DNA of 64,000 bases. Origin: Fibrobacter sp. UWB10. GTDB taxonomy: Bacteria; Fibrobacterota; Fibrobacteria; Fibrobacterales; Fibrobacteraceae. The DNA is taken from positions 682,001 through 746,000 of the forward strand of contig NZ_FXUE01000002.1 in assembly GCF_900182935.1 (NCBI RefSeq). The letters are read 5' to 3'. Each line of letters starts with the position of its first letter. The stretch's first letter is position 1. The notes under the pieces are model-generated. The model did no database searches and was not told the DNA's origin. It worked only from the letters and a program-made list of their open reading frames with translations. A program made the translations under genes and the position numbers. Below, piece after piece: positions 8,741-17,369 of the stretch.

Positions 8741-9481
8741 CTAACGAACGAGTTGCTCCGTTTCTTTCAATTGCTCAATTAAGGCTTTCGCAATCTTTTC
8801 GACGGATTCGTTCTTGAGAAGGTTTGCTGAGCAGAACGTTTCGTCTGCATCGGTTTCGAAACGGATTTGTTCTCCAGGAATCTGCGGAATGGCGGCAAGG
8901 GTCGATTTCTTATGGAAGGAATCGAGGTGCAGCGAGAAAATCGGATTGAGTTCCTGCGATGCTTTTACAATCGAAATATCGCCACCAAAGCGGTGGAATG
9001 TCACATGGACTTTCGGAGCTCTTTGGCGAGACTTGATATTCGATTTTTTGCCGGGATAACCGCATTCTTCGAGAATCTTGATAATGCGCCCGTAATCGCC
9101 TACGCAGTGAATATGCAAATCGCGGTGCAGGTTGCGAGCGAGTTCGACTTGTCTTCTGAAAGCCTGTTCCTGAATGCCGCCTTCGGCGTAACCATCGTAG
9201 CGCTTGTCTAATCCGCATTCACCCACATTAGCGTCGGGGTAGTTGTCCAGAAGCGATTCCAGGCGTTCCCAGTCGGCTTCGGTGACATCGGTCGCTGATA
9301 CGGGATGAATGCCGTAACTGCGGGTAGAACCTTCGAAAAGGTTTGCATCCATTTTTTGCAGGACTTCCCATTCAGTGGGTTCACAAGCAATCGCATTGAA
9401 GCACAACCCCTTCTTCTGAAGGGCTCGTGCAAGCATCATGGGCTGCGGTAACCTTGCTAAATGTAAATGAAAGTCGAACAT
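8741..9481 (-). CDS. TatD-family metal-dependent hydrolase
   Basis: A 246-residue amidohydrolase-fold protein. Metal ligands expected for the TatD family are visible: FHLHL at residues 3-7 (the HxH pair), the Glu in VGECGLDKRY, His in DLHIHCV, His in VTFHRFGG and the Asp in FETDADETF. The family removes nucleotides from DNA 3' ends or hydrolyses other phosphoesters, so a DNase role is likely but the substrate cannot be read from sequence. The stretch between strands is slightly shorter than in Escherichia coli TatD (about 260). The gene is monocistronic and converges on mfd. Confidence 0.82.
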   Translation of the reverse strand: MFDFHLHLARLPQPMMLARALQKKGLCFNAIACEPTEWEVLQKMDANLFEGSTRSYGIHPVSATDVTEADWERLESLLDNYPDANVGECGLDKRYDGYAEGGIQEQAFRRQVELARNLHRDLHIHCVGDYGRIIKILEECGYPGKKSNIKSRQRAPKVHVTFHRFGGDISIVKASQELNPIFSLHLDSFHKKSTLAAIPQIPGEQIRFETDADETFCSANLLKNESVEKIAKALIEQLKETEQLVR

Positions 9482-9603
9482 ACCATTAATATACTCCCAA
9501 AATTCACTTTTTATCCAAATAAATCCAAAAAAGTTCTTGTTTTTTTGTTAGAAAAAGCCTAATTTAAGGGTAATGATGTTTCTAGCGTTAAAAAGGAGTT
9601 TTT

Positions 9604-9801
9604 ATGCGCGATCTTTTGGAAAAAGCCTTAAATAAGGGTCTAGGTGTTTCTTTTACGAATGAAGGCGGCTTTGCTGTAATCCGCATTACTAAAGGGGCCG
9701 ATGTCGTTGCGTCCTGCAGCCTCGGTTCGGCTGATTTCCGCACCACCGTTGAAGATTCCTTGCAGTCCCTTTTGCTTGACTTGGAACGCAAAGGCTTGTA
9801 A
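9604..9801 (+). CDS. Small protein of unknown function (65 aa)
   Basis: Not recognised. It starts MRDLLEKALNKGLGVSF and has no signal peptide, no Cys pair and no membrane segment; the pattern of hydrophobic residues suggests one alpha helix, a beta hairpin (FAVIRITKGADVVASCSLG) and a C-terminal helix. GGAG lies a short distance upstream of the ATG (AAAAAGGAGTTTTT), a clear ribosome site, and a strong terminator follows the stop, so it is a real stand-alone gene. Probably cytosolic. Confidence 0.75.
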   Translation: MRDLLEKALNKGLGVSFTNEGGFAVIRITKGADVVASCSLGSADFRTTVEDSLQSLLLDLERKGL

Positions 9802-9825
9802 TATTCCAATTTGAAATAGGAAATG

Positions 9826-9857
9826 AAAAGTCCCGCGGAATTTTCCGCGGGACTTTT
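9826..9857 (+). terminator. Strong terminator after the 65-aa gene
   Basis: AAAAGTCCCGCGGA pairs perfectly with TCCGCGGGACTTTT around a short loop. The T tail follows on the plus strand; the A run before it allows use on the minus strand too. Confidence 0.9.
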
Positions 9858-9885
9858 GTATTAAGCTTTTTAAATGCTTCTGTGA

Positions 9886-9920
9886 GCAACAAACGCCTCG
9901 TATTAACGAGGCGTGGTTGC
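9886..9920. repeat. Nested inverted repeat downstream of the porin gene
   Basis: ACGCCTCGT (9893-9901) and ACGAGGCGT (9906-9914) form a 9-bp stem with an ATTA loop, and GCAAC (9886-9890) with GTTGC (9916-9920) encloses it. It sits 50 bases past the porin stop on the minus strand and may be a terminator or mRNA-stabilising stem; it lacks a T run. Confidence 0.6.
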
Positions 9921-9972
9921 GAGAGCGAGGCGATATCACATTTTTATTTATGCAATAGAGCCGAGCAGTCTT

Positions 9973-11523
9973 TTAGTTGATACGGCCAACCAAGTTACCC
10001 GAGATGGTGTAGTCCTTGGTGCAGCCGAAGCTGTGGATACCGGCAGACAGGCTGAAGCGGCTGGTGAAAGCCTTTTCCAGGTAGAATGCACCGAGAACAT
10101 CCTTCACGTGCTTCGGCTTCTTATTCATGCCCCAGAAGTCCTTGTGGTCATAACGGTCGCCAACGTATTCGGCTTCGAGGAGGATGCGGTCTACAACAGG
10201 CGTGTAGATGGCGATACCACCGGTCACCGGAATCACGAGGTCGTCAGACATATCCATGAGAGCGGCTTCTGCGAAGATGTCGAACTTGTTCGGGACAACC
10301 GGCAGGTTGGCCTTCAAAGAAGCGTTGTGCTTGATGTCAGCCTTGCTGTCATACACGGCATCGAACAGGTTGCTACGATAAGCAAGCTGAACCTTCAGGG
10401 CAGAAATGCCTGCGAGACCGTGGAAGTTGAATGCAGCACGCAGGTCACCCTTGTCGAGGTTTTCAGACTTGCTGATCAAGGAAATGAATGCGGACATGTT
10501 GTCAGACGGAGTGAAACCGAACATCAACTGGTTTTCAGACGGCTGGGTAGAAAGGAATCCGGCCAGGTAACCATCGATGTAACCACCGAAGTAGTCACCG
10601 CTCTTGTCCGTGTTGTCCCAACGACCGACCTTGAACGTGAACAGGTCGGTTTCCTGCATGGCCCATGCTTCGTCCAGAGAGTAGTAGTCATCACCATACT
10701 GGCGAGTACCTTCGCGGAGCTGTTCCTTCTTGACAGACTTGTCGAGATTGTCATCGGATCTCAGATCACCGGGGTAGAATGCAACTGCAATCTTGCCCTT
10801 GAAGTCTTCAGCTTCGGCGATAACGGCAAAGTTAGCTTCGCCATTCCAGGTTTCAAAGTTGTCGCCCATTTCGTCGTCTTCGGTAGCCCAAAGAACCTTG
10901 CCGGCTTCGAGTTCAAAGTCAGCATTGATGTCGAAGTTGATCTGGTTCACCGACATCACGGCGTTCTGAATCAATTTTTTCTTTTTGCGTTTTTTCTTCT
11001 TGGCCGGCTTCTGTTCCGGTTCTGCGGCTGCGACTTCGGCTGCCGGAGCGGCTTCTTCAGCCTTCACTTCTTCTGCCTTTGCTTCTTCCTTCGGCTGTTC
11101 TGCAACGGCTTCAGCAGGTGCAGCTTCTTCGGCCTTCGGCTCTTCAGCCTTTGCCTGTTCAGCCTTCGGTTCTTCTGCCTTTACTTCGGCGGGCTTTGCT
11201 TCTGCCTTGGCGGGTTCAGCAGCCTTAGCTTCAGCCTTCGGCTGTTCTGCCTTGGCTTCGGTCTTAGCGGGTTCAGCTACCTTAGCTTCAGCCTTCGGCT
11301 GTTCTGCCTTGGCTTCGGTCTTAGCGGGAGCGGCTGCCTTAGCTTCAGCCTTCGGCTGTTCTGCCTTGGCTTCAGTCTTAGCGGGAGCGGCGGCAGGCTT
11401 GGCGTCAGCCTTGACTTCGGTCTTGGCCGGAGCGGCTGCCGGTGCTGCTGCAGGTGCGTTTGCAGTCGGTGCTGCAAATACGGCTGCTGCCATAATGCAA
11501 GAGGCAATAAACATTTTCTTCAT
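9973..11523 (-). CDS. Outer-membrane porin-like barrel with Ala/Lys/Glu repeat region
   Basis: A 516-residue exported protein. Residues 1-22 are a signal peptide (MKKMFIASCIMAAAVFAAPTANA). Residues 23-175 are low-complexity Ala, Lys, Glu and Pro, with a 19-residue unit (AKAEQPKAEAKAAAPAKTE) repeated three times nearly exactly; it probably spans the periplasm or binds peptidoglycan. After a basic stretch (KKKKRKKKK) comes a beta-rich domain of about 330 residues with alternating aromatic pattern, ending GNLVGRIN, typical of porin-like barrels. It could be a major channel of the outer membrane. The repeats make the frame prone to length change. The barrel call is inferred from pattern, not from a named family motif. 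Confidence 0.7.
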   Translation of the reverse strand: MKKMFIASCIMAAAVFAAPTANAPAAAPAAAPAKTEVKADAKPAAAPAKTEAKAEQPKAEAKAAAPAKTEAKAEQPKAEAKVAEPAKTEAKAEQPKAEAKAAEPAKAEAKPAEVKAEEPKAEQAKAEEPKAEEAAPAEAVAEQPKEEAKAEEVKAEEAAPAAEVAAAEPEQKPAKKKKRKKKKLIQNAVMSVNQINFDINADFELEAGKVLWATEDDEMGDNFETWNGEANFAVIAEAEDFKGKIAVAFYPGDLRSDDNLDKSVKKEQLREGTRQYGDDYYSLDEAWAMQETDLFTFKVGRWDNTDKSGDYFGGYIDGYLAGFLSTQPSENQLMFGFTPSDNMSAFISLISKSENLDKGDLRAAFNFHGLAGISALKVQLAYRSNLFDAVYDSKADIKHNASLKANLPVVPNKFDIFAEAALMDMSDDLVIPVTGGIAIYTPVVDRILLEAEYVGDRYDHKDFWGMNKKPKHVKDVLGAFYLEKAFTSRFSLSAGIHSFGCTKDYTISGNLVGRIN

Positions 11524-11623
11524 AAAAGGAACTCCTTTATATATTCCACATGTTAAATTTTAGTAAAATATTCCTTCTTTCGACAATAAAAAGTTAACTT
11601 TACTCCCACAAAGAGGTTAAGTT

Positions 11624-12706
11624 TTGAAAAAAGTTCATTTTTTTACGGTTTTGATTTCGCTCTGTTGCTCACTTTCGTTTGCTCAGGAAACTTTGACAGT
11701 TTATAAGAAAACCGCTACCGGTATCGATGAAAATTCTCCTGCAGGTTCACTTGTCTTTACTGACCAAATTCGGGAACTCCCGCCTCCGATGGATTCAGTC
11801 AAAAAGGTAATAGTCGTTAAAGATACAATTGAAGTGAAAGATCGCAAGGGTAATGTCAAAAAAGACAAAAAAGGCCGCCCCAAAATCAAGGTGAAAAGAC
11901 GCCGTGTCATTACTTGGGAAAAGGTCGAACCCAAGGAACCGCCCCGTTTTGTGCCGATTCAGTGCAAATTGGGCGAAGTTTGGGTTAAGCGTGCAGACTT
12001 GGCTCGATTCCAGCAGGCATCTATTGATTTGAGCGGTGAATATGCTTCGGGCACTGGTAGCGTTTACCTTAAGAAGTCTCCGACGAATCCGCGTTATTTC
12101 TCGTTTGTGATTCAGAATGGTCCTTTTGCAAATCGTGCCGAACTCGAAGCGAGCAACCTGGAACTTCGCGAAGCGAATGGTCATGCCCGCTTGACTTATT
12201 CTGAAGATGGTTGTACCGTCGATATCGCTGTGGTGGATCGCAAGGTGAAGGTTGCCCAGCGCGGTTGCGAAGAATATAATGCCGGCAGGTATAAGCTTGA
12301 AGGCGAATACAATATCTACAAGGGAAATCACCGTACTGTAGAAACCTTCAATATGCCTGAACAGAGCTTCAAGTATAAAAAGTACTTGTGGTGCGGGAGC
12401 GGCTTTGATAGCTGTGAAAAGGTCAAAGACGACAATGGCACCGTGACGATTACCTGGAGTAAGGGCGGCAATGGATTCATTGAACGCGCTGCAGGCGAAG
12501 ACGTGCATACGTATCGTCCGTTCGAAAACGTAATCCCGCACAAGCGCGACTTCTTTAACGGCGAAAAGCCGATTGCCATCAAGACCAAGCGTACCGATAT
12601 GGCGGGCGAGTGGATGATTTGGTACTTCTACCCGAAGGCGGAACGCTTCAAGATGGTTCGTGCAGGCATGCGCGAAGACATTGCCTACATGGAAATTTAT
12701 GAATAA
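11624..12706 (+). CDS. Secreted protein of unknown function (360 aa)
   Basis: Not recognised. A signal peptide (MKKVHFFTVLISLCCSLSFA) is followed by about 60 residues rich in Lys and Val (VKDTIEVKDRKGNVKKDKKG), then a folded region of about 260 residues with four to five Cys (for example DGCTVDIAVVDRK, QRGCEEYNAG, WCGSGFDSCEKV) that could form disulfides in the periplasm. The start at 11624 is a TTG preceded by GAGG. Its stop overlaps the start of the PIN gene, so the two are translated as a coupled pair. Confidence 0.75.
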   Translation: MKKVHFFTVLISLCCSLSFAQETLTVYKKTATGIDENSPAGSLVFTDQIRELPPPMDSVKKVIVVKDTIEVKDRKGNVKKDKKGRPKIKVKRRRVITWEKVEPKEPPRFVPIQCKLGEVWVKRADLARFQQASIDLSGEYASGTGSVYLKKSPTNPRYFSFVIQNGPFANRAELEASNLELREANGHARLTYSEDGCTVDIAVVDRKVKVAQRGCEEYNAGRYKLEGEYNIYKGNHRTVETFNMPEQSFKYKKYLWCGSGFDSCEKVKDDNGTVTITWSKGGNGFIERAAGEDVHTYRPFENVIPHKRDFFNGEKPIAIKTKRTDMAGEWMIWYFYPKAERFKMVRAGMREDIAYMEIYE

Positions 12707-13133
12707 GGCAATTGAAAAATCGAGAGTGCTTTTTTTAGACACGGGCGCCGTTGTGCGCCTGCTGCAGATGCATCCGGATTATTATCCGGTGGTATCTTCG
12801 GTGCTCGATTATGCCTACGAAAATAATCTGACGGTTCTGGTTTCGGACGTTACCTTGTTTGAAATTTCAAAGAAGGCCTTTGCCGCAGGCGAAGGTCTTT
12901 TGTCGCGCCAGTACCGTGAATTCTTTGAGCATTCCCGCAACGTCAAGCCCTGCGAGGTGACAGGCGAAATTGCCGTGAAGGCGGCTGAACTTGCCACAAA
13001 GAATTTGACGACAGAAGAATCACTGCGCCTTGCTACGGCCTTTGTATGCGGAGCCGATTGCATTTTGACAGATTCTGCTGCGTTTACTGACCTGACAGAT
13101 ATTCCGGTTGTCCTGCTCGACGACGTAGAGTAG
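12699..13133 (+). CDS. PIN-domain protein
   Basis: A 144-residue cytosolic PIN-fold protein, a family of metal-dependent RNases. The start ATG at 12699 overlaps the previous stop. Acidic residues in family positions are seen in LFLDTGAVV (first Asp, near residue 13), VTLFEISKK (Glu), and CGADCILTDSAAF (two Asp near residue 120-125), ending DIPVVLLDDVE. PIN proteins of this size are usually toxins of VapBC type, but no antitoxin gene lies next to it; instead it is coupled to a secreted protein. It may therefore be a maintenance RNase or a solitary toxin. A heptamer array begins at the base after its stop codon. Confidence 0.8.
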   Translation: MNKAIEKSRVLFLDTGAVVRLLQMHPDYYPVVSSVLDYAYENNLTVLVSDVTLFEISKKAFAAGEGLLSRQYREFFEHSRNVKPCEVTGEIAVKAAELATKNLTTEESLRLATAFVCGADCILTDSAAFTDLTDIPVVLLDDVE

Positions 13134-13182
13134 TGTGCAATGTGGAATGTGAAATTAATCATCTCACATCTCACATTATATC
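13134..13182. repeat. Heptanucleotide array between the PIN gene and yraN
   Basis: Seven units in 7-base phase: TGTGCAA, TGTGGAA, TGTGAAA, TTAATCA, TCTCACA, TCTCACA, TTATATC. The first half is roughly the complement of the second, so it can fold. It starts directly after the PIN stop and runs into the last codons of yraN on the other strand. Confidence 0.8.
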
Positions 13183-13607
13183 TGCGGGATCACCTGCGTG
13201 CCTTCGAAGGCATTCTTGTAGTGTGTGAACTGAAGTGGCTTTTGGTAAGCTCGCGCGGTCAGCACATCGAAACGGCAAGGGGTGTCAAATCCTTGGGGAG
13301 CCTCGTCTTTTTGTGTGGCTAGAAAATGGCAGGCTGTTTTCCAAATTTTTTTCTGTTTTAAAGCGTTGACTCTTGCGGCAGGATTTCCTTGCTGGTTGTT
13401 CCATACGGACTTGACTTCGACAAATACAAGCGTTTTCCCGTCGCGGGCGATTATGTCTAATTCGCCGCCCTTGTAGGCGTAATTGCGGGCGACAATCTGG
13501 TAGCCTTCGCGGCATAAATACGCCGAGGCAAGAGTCTCGATGTAGTTGCCCTTAGGTTTGTTGTAGGGTTTGTTGTTTTCTTTCGAAGTTTCGTTGTTGG
13601 TTTCCAT
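13176..13607 (-). CDS. yraN: YraN family (UPF0102) nuclease-fold protein
   Basis: A 143-residue protein. After a hydrophilic N-terminal stretch rich in Asn and Lys, the conserved core runs GNYIETLASAYLCREGYQIVARNY and GGELDIIARDGKTLVFVEVKS, with the restriction-endonuclease-like Glu, Asp and ExK residues (GELD, VEVK) of the UPF0102 family. The family is predicted to act on DNA or RNA ends; its role is not established. The 3' end overlaps the heptamer array, so the last residues (VIPQI) are encoded partly by repeat sequence. N-terminal extension relative to most homologues is about 18 residues. Confidence 0.88.
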   Translation of the reverse strand: METNNETSKENNKPYNKPKGNYIETLASAYLCREGYQIVARNYAYKGGELDIIARDGKTLVFVEVKSVWNNQQGNPAARVNALKQKKIWKTACHFLATQKDEAPQGFDTPCRFDVLTARAYQKPLQFTHYKNAFEGTQVIPQI

Positions 13608-13633
13608 ACCATTCTCCGTAGATAAAAAGATTA

Positions 13634-13658
13634 ATATGCAAAAGAGTATTTTGCATAT
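13634..13658. terminator. Stem-loop between yraN and the kinase gene
   Basis: ATATGCAAAA and TTTTGCATAT pair around GAGTA. It lies past the kinase stop on the minus strand. AT-rich, so a weak terminator or processing site. Confidence 0.55.
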
Positions 13659-13713
13659 CCCCTTGGTTGTTTTTAGTTGAATCTAGGAATGATATAAAAA
13701 CGGTCTTCTTGGA

Positions 13714-15216
13714 TTATGGAAGTTCCATACCCAAGAGACGGATTTCGGAAATAGCGAAGTCTTCATTTTCTCCGTCGTAGATATCGTCCAGATAAATCTT
13801 GAGTTCGCTTGTTTCCATAGCTTGAATGCTCGGGTATTGCATACCGCGAATGTTATCAAGCTTGATTCTCTGCTTGAAGCCGTCCTTGGTTTCCAGCGTG
13901 ATGGCCTTAGGCTTCTTGAAAATGCGGAAGCGGTCGCCGAAGGCGTCGTCGACAGACTTTTGGTAACCGATGGCGATGCCGAAATGCGTCACGATTGCAT
14001 TGCCGTCGAAGTAGAGCGTGAGTACCGGATTCTGCGGCTTTTGCGGCATCGTGTAGAGCCATGCCGTTTTAAGATCGTTGTCGTTCAAGTTCTTGAGTGG
14101 GTAGCCGTTGCTTTCGTCAATTTCGAGAGCCTTGGTTTCGTAGTTGCCAAGAGCTTCGCTCCATTCCAGCTCGCGCAAGGTGCTTTCGGGCTTGTGCGTC
14201 AGCATCAGCAAAATCAAGAGCATGATGATGAGCGGGAAAATGAAAATGGCAAGAGCCGTGAGCTTCTTTTGAAGCATGCGGGCGCGCGGCGTGATGATGT
14301 TTGCCATTTCGGCAATTGAAGCCGTGCGGCGGCGGAGCGGTGTGTGGCCCATGGTGGGGCGTTGTACCGTCTTTTCGGTGGGGAACACCTGGTCGCATGC
14401 GTCCAAAAATTCTTGCATGTCGTGGAAACGCTCGTTCAGCTTTTTCCTTAAGCACTTGAGAATCAACTTCGAAAGTCCGGGAGGCATGTCCTTGCGGAAA
14501 AGTTCCGGTGCAGGCGGCTGTTCCTGAACGTGCTTCAGGGCGATTTCTACCGGGCGATTGCCTTCGAAGGGGAGGCGGCCGCAGGTCATTTCGAAAAGAA
14601 TCACGCCCATGCTGTAAATGTCAGACTGAATGGTCACGTTATCGCCGTGGCACTGTTCAGGGCTCATGTATTCGGGTGTACCCATGGTCATGCCCGTGCG
14701 CGTGAGTCTGTCCTTTTCCATTTCCTGGATGTAGGAAATGCCGAAGTCCATGATGTAGACTCGGTTGTCGCGGGTAAGCATGATGTTCGATGGTTTCACG
14801 TCGCGGTGAACAATGCCCTTGCTATGAGCGTAAAGAAGACCGCGGGCAATCTGACGGATAATGACTTCGATTGCTTCGAACGAAAGCTGTTCTTTCTTGT
14901 GCAGAATGTCGGCAAGGTTAATGCCTTCCACATAAGTCATGGCAATAAAGAGCTGGTTCTTTTCTTGACCGAAGTCGAACACGTGAACGATATTCTGGTG
15001 ATCCAGTTCCTTCATCGCCTGCGCTTCCATGTAGAAACGCTTGATCGCTTCTTCATCGGAAGAGGCGTCCAAAATCTTGAATGCGACTTCGCGTCCGAGC
15101 CTCTTGTCTAGGGCTTTGTAAACATTTCCCATGCCCCCTTTACCAAGGGTGCCAATGAGATCATAGTTTTCGTTAAAAGGACGCGGAAATAATTCAGACT
15201 TTTGCGGGGCGATCAT
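13714..15216 (-). CDS. Membrane Ser/Thr protein kinase with extracytoplasmic discoidin-like domain
   Basis: A 500-residue Hanks-type kinase. The catalytic domain (residues 18-290) has all key residues: Gly loop GKGGMG (25-30), ATP Lys47 (VAFKIL), HRDVKPSN with catalytic Asp139, and DFG (157-159). A single membrane segment at about 315-338 (LTALAIFIFPLIIMLLILLML) is followed by a 160-residue outside domain with FDGNAIVTHFGIAIGY and SELKIYLDDIYDG, similar in pattern to discoidin or NADase-type glycan-binding folds. So it may sense a surface glycan or ligand and phosphorylate cytosolic targets. Its start overlaps the stop of the upstream FHA-ABC gene by 4 bases (ATGA), which makes that protein a natural phospho-partner. 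Confidence 0.93.
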   Translation of the reverse strand: MIAPQKSELFPRPFNENYDLIGTLGKGGMGNVYKALDKRLGREVAFKILDASSDEEAIKRFYMEAQAMKELDHQNIVHVFDFGQEKNQLFIAMTYVEGINLADILHKKEQLSFEAIEVIIRQIARGLLYAHSKGIVHRDVKPSNIMLTRDNRVYIMDFGISYIQEMEKDRLTRTGMTMGTPEYMSPEQCHGDNVTIQSDIYSMGVILFEMTCGRLPFEGNRPVEIALKHVQEQPPAPELFRKDMPPGLSKLILKCLRKKLNERFHDMQEFLDACDQVFPTEKTVQRPTMGHTPLRRRTASIAEMANIITPRARMLQKKLTALAIFIFPLIIMLLILLMLTHKPESTLRELEWSEALGNYETKALEIDESNGYPLKNLNDNDLKTAWLYTMPQKPQNPVLTLYFDGNAIVTHFGIAIGYQKSVDDAFGDRFRIFKKPKAITLETKDGFKQRIKLDNIRGMQYPSIQAMETSELKIYLDDIYDGENEDFAISEIRLLGMELP

Positions 15217-17303
15217 TTTGCTTTCTTAGACCAGTTTAGTTTTATTGCAACCACAATATAAAAACATAATGTGATGCCGAGGGCGAGAATTGTGTTTTCG
15301 ATAGCGTCTTTACGCTCTAGGAGCAGGTTTAAAAGGCTTGCCTGGTTGTAGCGGGACCAAATAATGGTCGAAAGAATGCGCCCGATGGCTTGCATTTGGT
15401 CCAAGGGTACCAGGGCTCCGGCCAAGGCAACTTGTGGAATAATCAAAAGCGGGAGCATGGCGTTTGCCTGTCCGGCGTTTTTAGAAAGCGAACTTACGGC
15501 AAGACCAACGGCAACAGGTGGCAGAACCATCAGCAGAATCACGACTAAAAGCTGCAGGGGGGAGGGCCAAATGGTGGTACGGAAACCGACAAAGGCAAAT
15601 ACAATCAATGTTTGTATGAAGGCGACTAAGGTGGGGAGCACCGCTTTGGCAAGGAGTGTTGAAAGAATGGGTACGCCTTTACGGAATTCCGCCTGCAAGA
15701 TTTCTTTTTCCTGTACGATTTCTCGGATCGAGAGTGAAAGCGAAAGCCAGTTTGCCGAGAGTATGATTGCAAACGCGACAATCCAAAGGGATGTCATGTT
15801 CGAGAATATCTGCGAGAATAAAAAGCCGATAATGAGCGGTTGCAAAAGAAGCGTCAAGAATTTGCCCTTGTCCCTGAACCATTGCTTGGCAGTGAGCGAA
15901 ATCTTGTAGAAGAAAACGGGCGATAAGTTGGTCTTCGGGAAAAAGCTTGGTACAAGAGCTTCTATGACAGATGTGCTTCTTGCGGGGCCGACACGATTCT
16001 GTAGAATGGTTTGCCAGTTTGATGCGGTGTCGTCGTTCAAGTTCGTGAGAATTGTTTCGGGATCTTCGCTATCGAAATAGCGGAACGCTTCTTTGGGGGT
16101 GCCATAGAAAGCCTGCTTGCCCTGGTGCAATACGAGAACCTTGTCGGCGATTTCGAGCGCTTCGTAGCTGTGCGTAGTCAGGATAATCGTGTGCCCGAGA
16201 AAGGCGAGCTGCTTTAAATGCGTGCAGAGAATTTTGGAATTGTAGGGGTCGAGGCCAGAAAGCGGTTCGTCGAGAATAATCAGGCCCGGATTTCCCATGA
16301 GTTCTTTGGCGAGGGCGACTCGGCGGCATTCACCGCCGCTGAGCGTGCGGATGGGGTTGTCGAGACGCGCGCTCAGCCCGAAAAGTTCAGAGAACTTTTC
16401 GAGTCGCCCGTTCGCATTGCGCTTGAAGTCGAGCTTCGACATTCCGACTCTTGCGCCGTCCAAGAGTGTTTCTTTAACGGTCAAGTCGCGGCGCAGTTCC
16501 GGATCTTGTTCCAAGAAGGCGATATGCTTTCGGATTTCTTCATTGCGGTAATCGAGATTCCCGATGCTTACAAAAGAATCTTTCCCGCTTTTATGCTTGC
16601 CTTGCAGCAGGCGCAAAAGGGTCGACTTGCCTTGGCCCGAGCGTCCGATAATGGCGAGAATTTCTCCGGCGGGGAGTTTGAATTCGATGCCTGAAAGCAA
16701 TTGCTTTTTGCCGGCGAAAACATCTAGGTTCTCGACTTCGACATCGAATCCGAGCGGCAAGTTCTTGCAAGTGAGTTCGCCTTGCGAGTAGCTCATGGTG
16801 CAGCCGGGAAGGCGAATCATTCGGCCTTCTTCAAGCTGAATCTGGCGGGTCGATTTTCCTTGCGTGTTGACGATTTTGTCTTTGAACGCAATTTCGGCCT
16901 TGCCGGCATTTATCCTTGCGCAACAGCCTTCGGGAATGTCCATGTGCAGACTGTCCAGCTTGTTCCAAGAATTACTCAAACTGATGGTTTGCACAAGGTC
17001 TCGTTCGACCGATTCCATCAGCAGTAACTGCAAGTGCCCGCGTTTTAATGTCGCGCGCAGCTGCAAAGGGCCAATTTGAATGGTGTCGCCGTCTTCGAGA
17101 GTCTTATCTTCGACGTCAGTTCCGTTAACTTGGGTGACGCTGTTCTGCGTGAGGTTCTTTAGAATCCATTCGCGCTCCGCATTTTCGATGACGGCGTGGT
17201 AACGCGAAACCATCGGGTTGTCAAGTACCAGATTGTTGTCTGGCTTACGACCGATGGTAAACGGTTCGCCTACTCGCGGAGTGATGATTCTAAACGACTG
17301 CAT
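15213..17303 (-). CDS. FHA domain-ABC ATPase-ABC-2 permease fusion
   Basis: A 696-residue single-chain half transporter. Residues 16-70 form a forkhead-associated domain (FTIGRKPDNNLVLDNPMVSRYHAVI, with the phosphothreonine-binding Arg and Ser-Arg-x-His). Residues about 190-400 form an ABC ATPase: Walker A GRSGQGKST (about 217), signature LSGGECRRVALAKEL, Walker B LIILDEPLSGLD. Residues about 465-690 are six hydrophobic segments of ABC-2 type. It resembles ABCG/WHITE-like exporters with N-terminal FHA, as in mycobacterial Rv1747, which is controlled by a Ser/Thr kinase. Overlap with the kinase gene suggests the same wiring here. Substrate unknown. Confidence 0.92.
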   Translation of the reverse strand: MQSFRIITPRVGEPFTIGRKPDNNLVLDNPMVSRYHAVIENAEREWILKNLTQNSVTQVNGTDVEDKTLEDGDTIQIGPLQLRATLKRGHLQLLLMESVERDLVQTISLSNSWNKLDSLHMDIPEGCCARINAGKAEIAFKDKIVNTQGKSTRQIQLEEGRMIRLPGCTMSYSQGELTCKNLPLGFDVEVENLDVFAGKKQLLSGIEFKLPAGEILAIIGRSGQGKSTLLRLLQGKHKSGKDSFVSIGNLDYRNEEIRKHIAFLEQDPELRRDLTVKETLLDGARVGMSKLDFKRNANGRLEKFSELFGLSARLDNPIRTLSGGECRRVALAKELMGNPGLIILDEPLSGLDPYNSKILCTHLKQLAFLGHTIILTTHSYEALEIADKVLVLHQGKQAFYGTPKEAFRYFDSEDPETILTNLNDDTASNWQTILQNRVGPARSTSVIEALVPSFFPKTNLSPVFFYKISLTAKQWFRDKGKFLTLLLQPLIIGFLFSQIFSNMTSLWIVAFAIILSANWLSLSLSIREIVQEKEILQAEFRKGVPILSTLLAKAVLPTLVAFIQTLIVFAFVGFRTTIWPSPLQLLVVILLMVLPPVAVGLAVSSLSKNAGQANAMLPLLIIPQVALAGALVPLDQMQAIGRILSTIIWSRYNQASLLNLLLERKDAIENTILALGITLCFYIVVAIKLNWSKKAK

Positions 17304-17369
17304 AACAATAGAACTTAGTTGGCAGAAAATAGTTGATGAAACTAAGTTCTGCAGGGCCGAAGGACCGAA

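Noticed and set aside
9913-11556. 547-codon plus-strand frame opposite the porin
   Set aside because: Antisense of the Ala/Lys repeats gives artificial Phe/Leu/Cys/Ser repeats; the minus-strand gene has a signal peptide and a barrel.
12699-13133. Complete VapBC toxin-antitoxin pair
   Set aside because: No small antitoxin gene overlaps or precedes the PIN gene; the partner is a 360-residue secreted protein.
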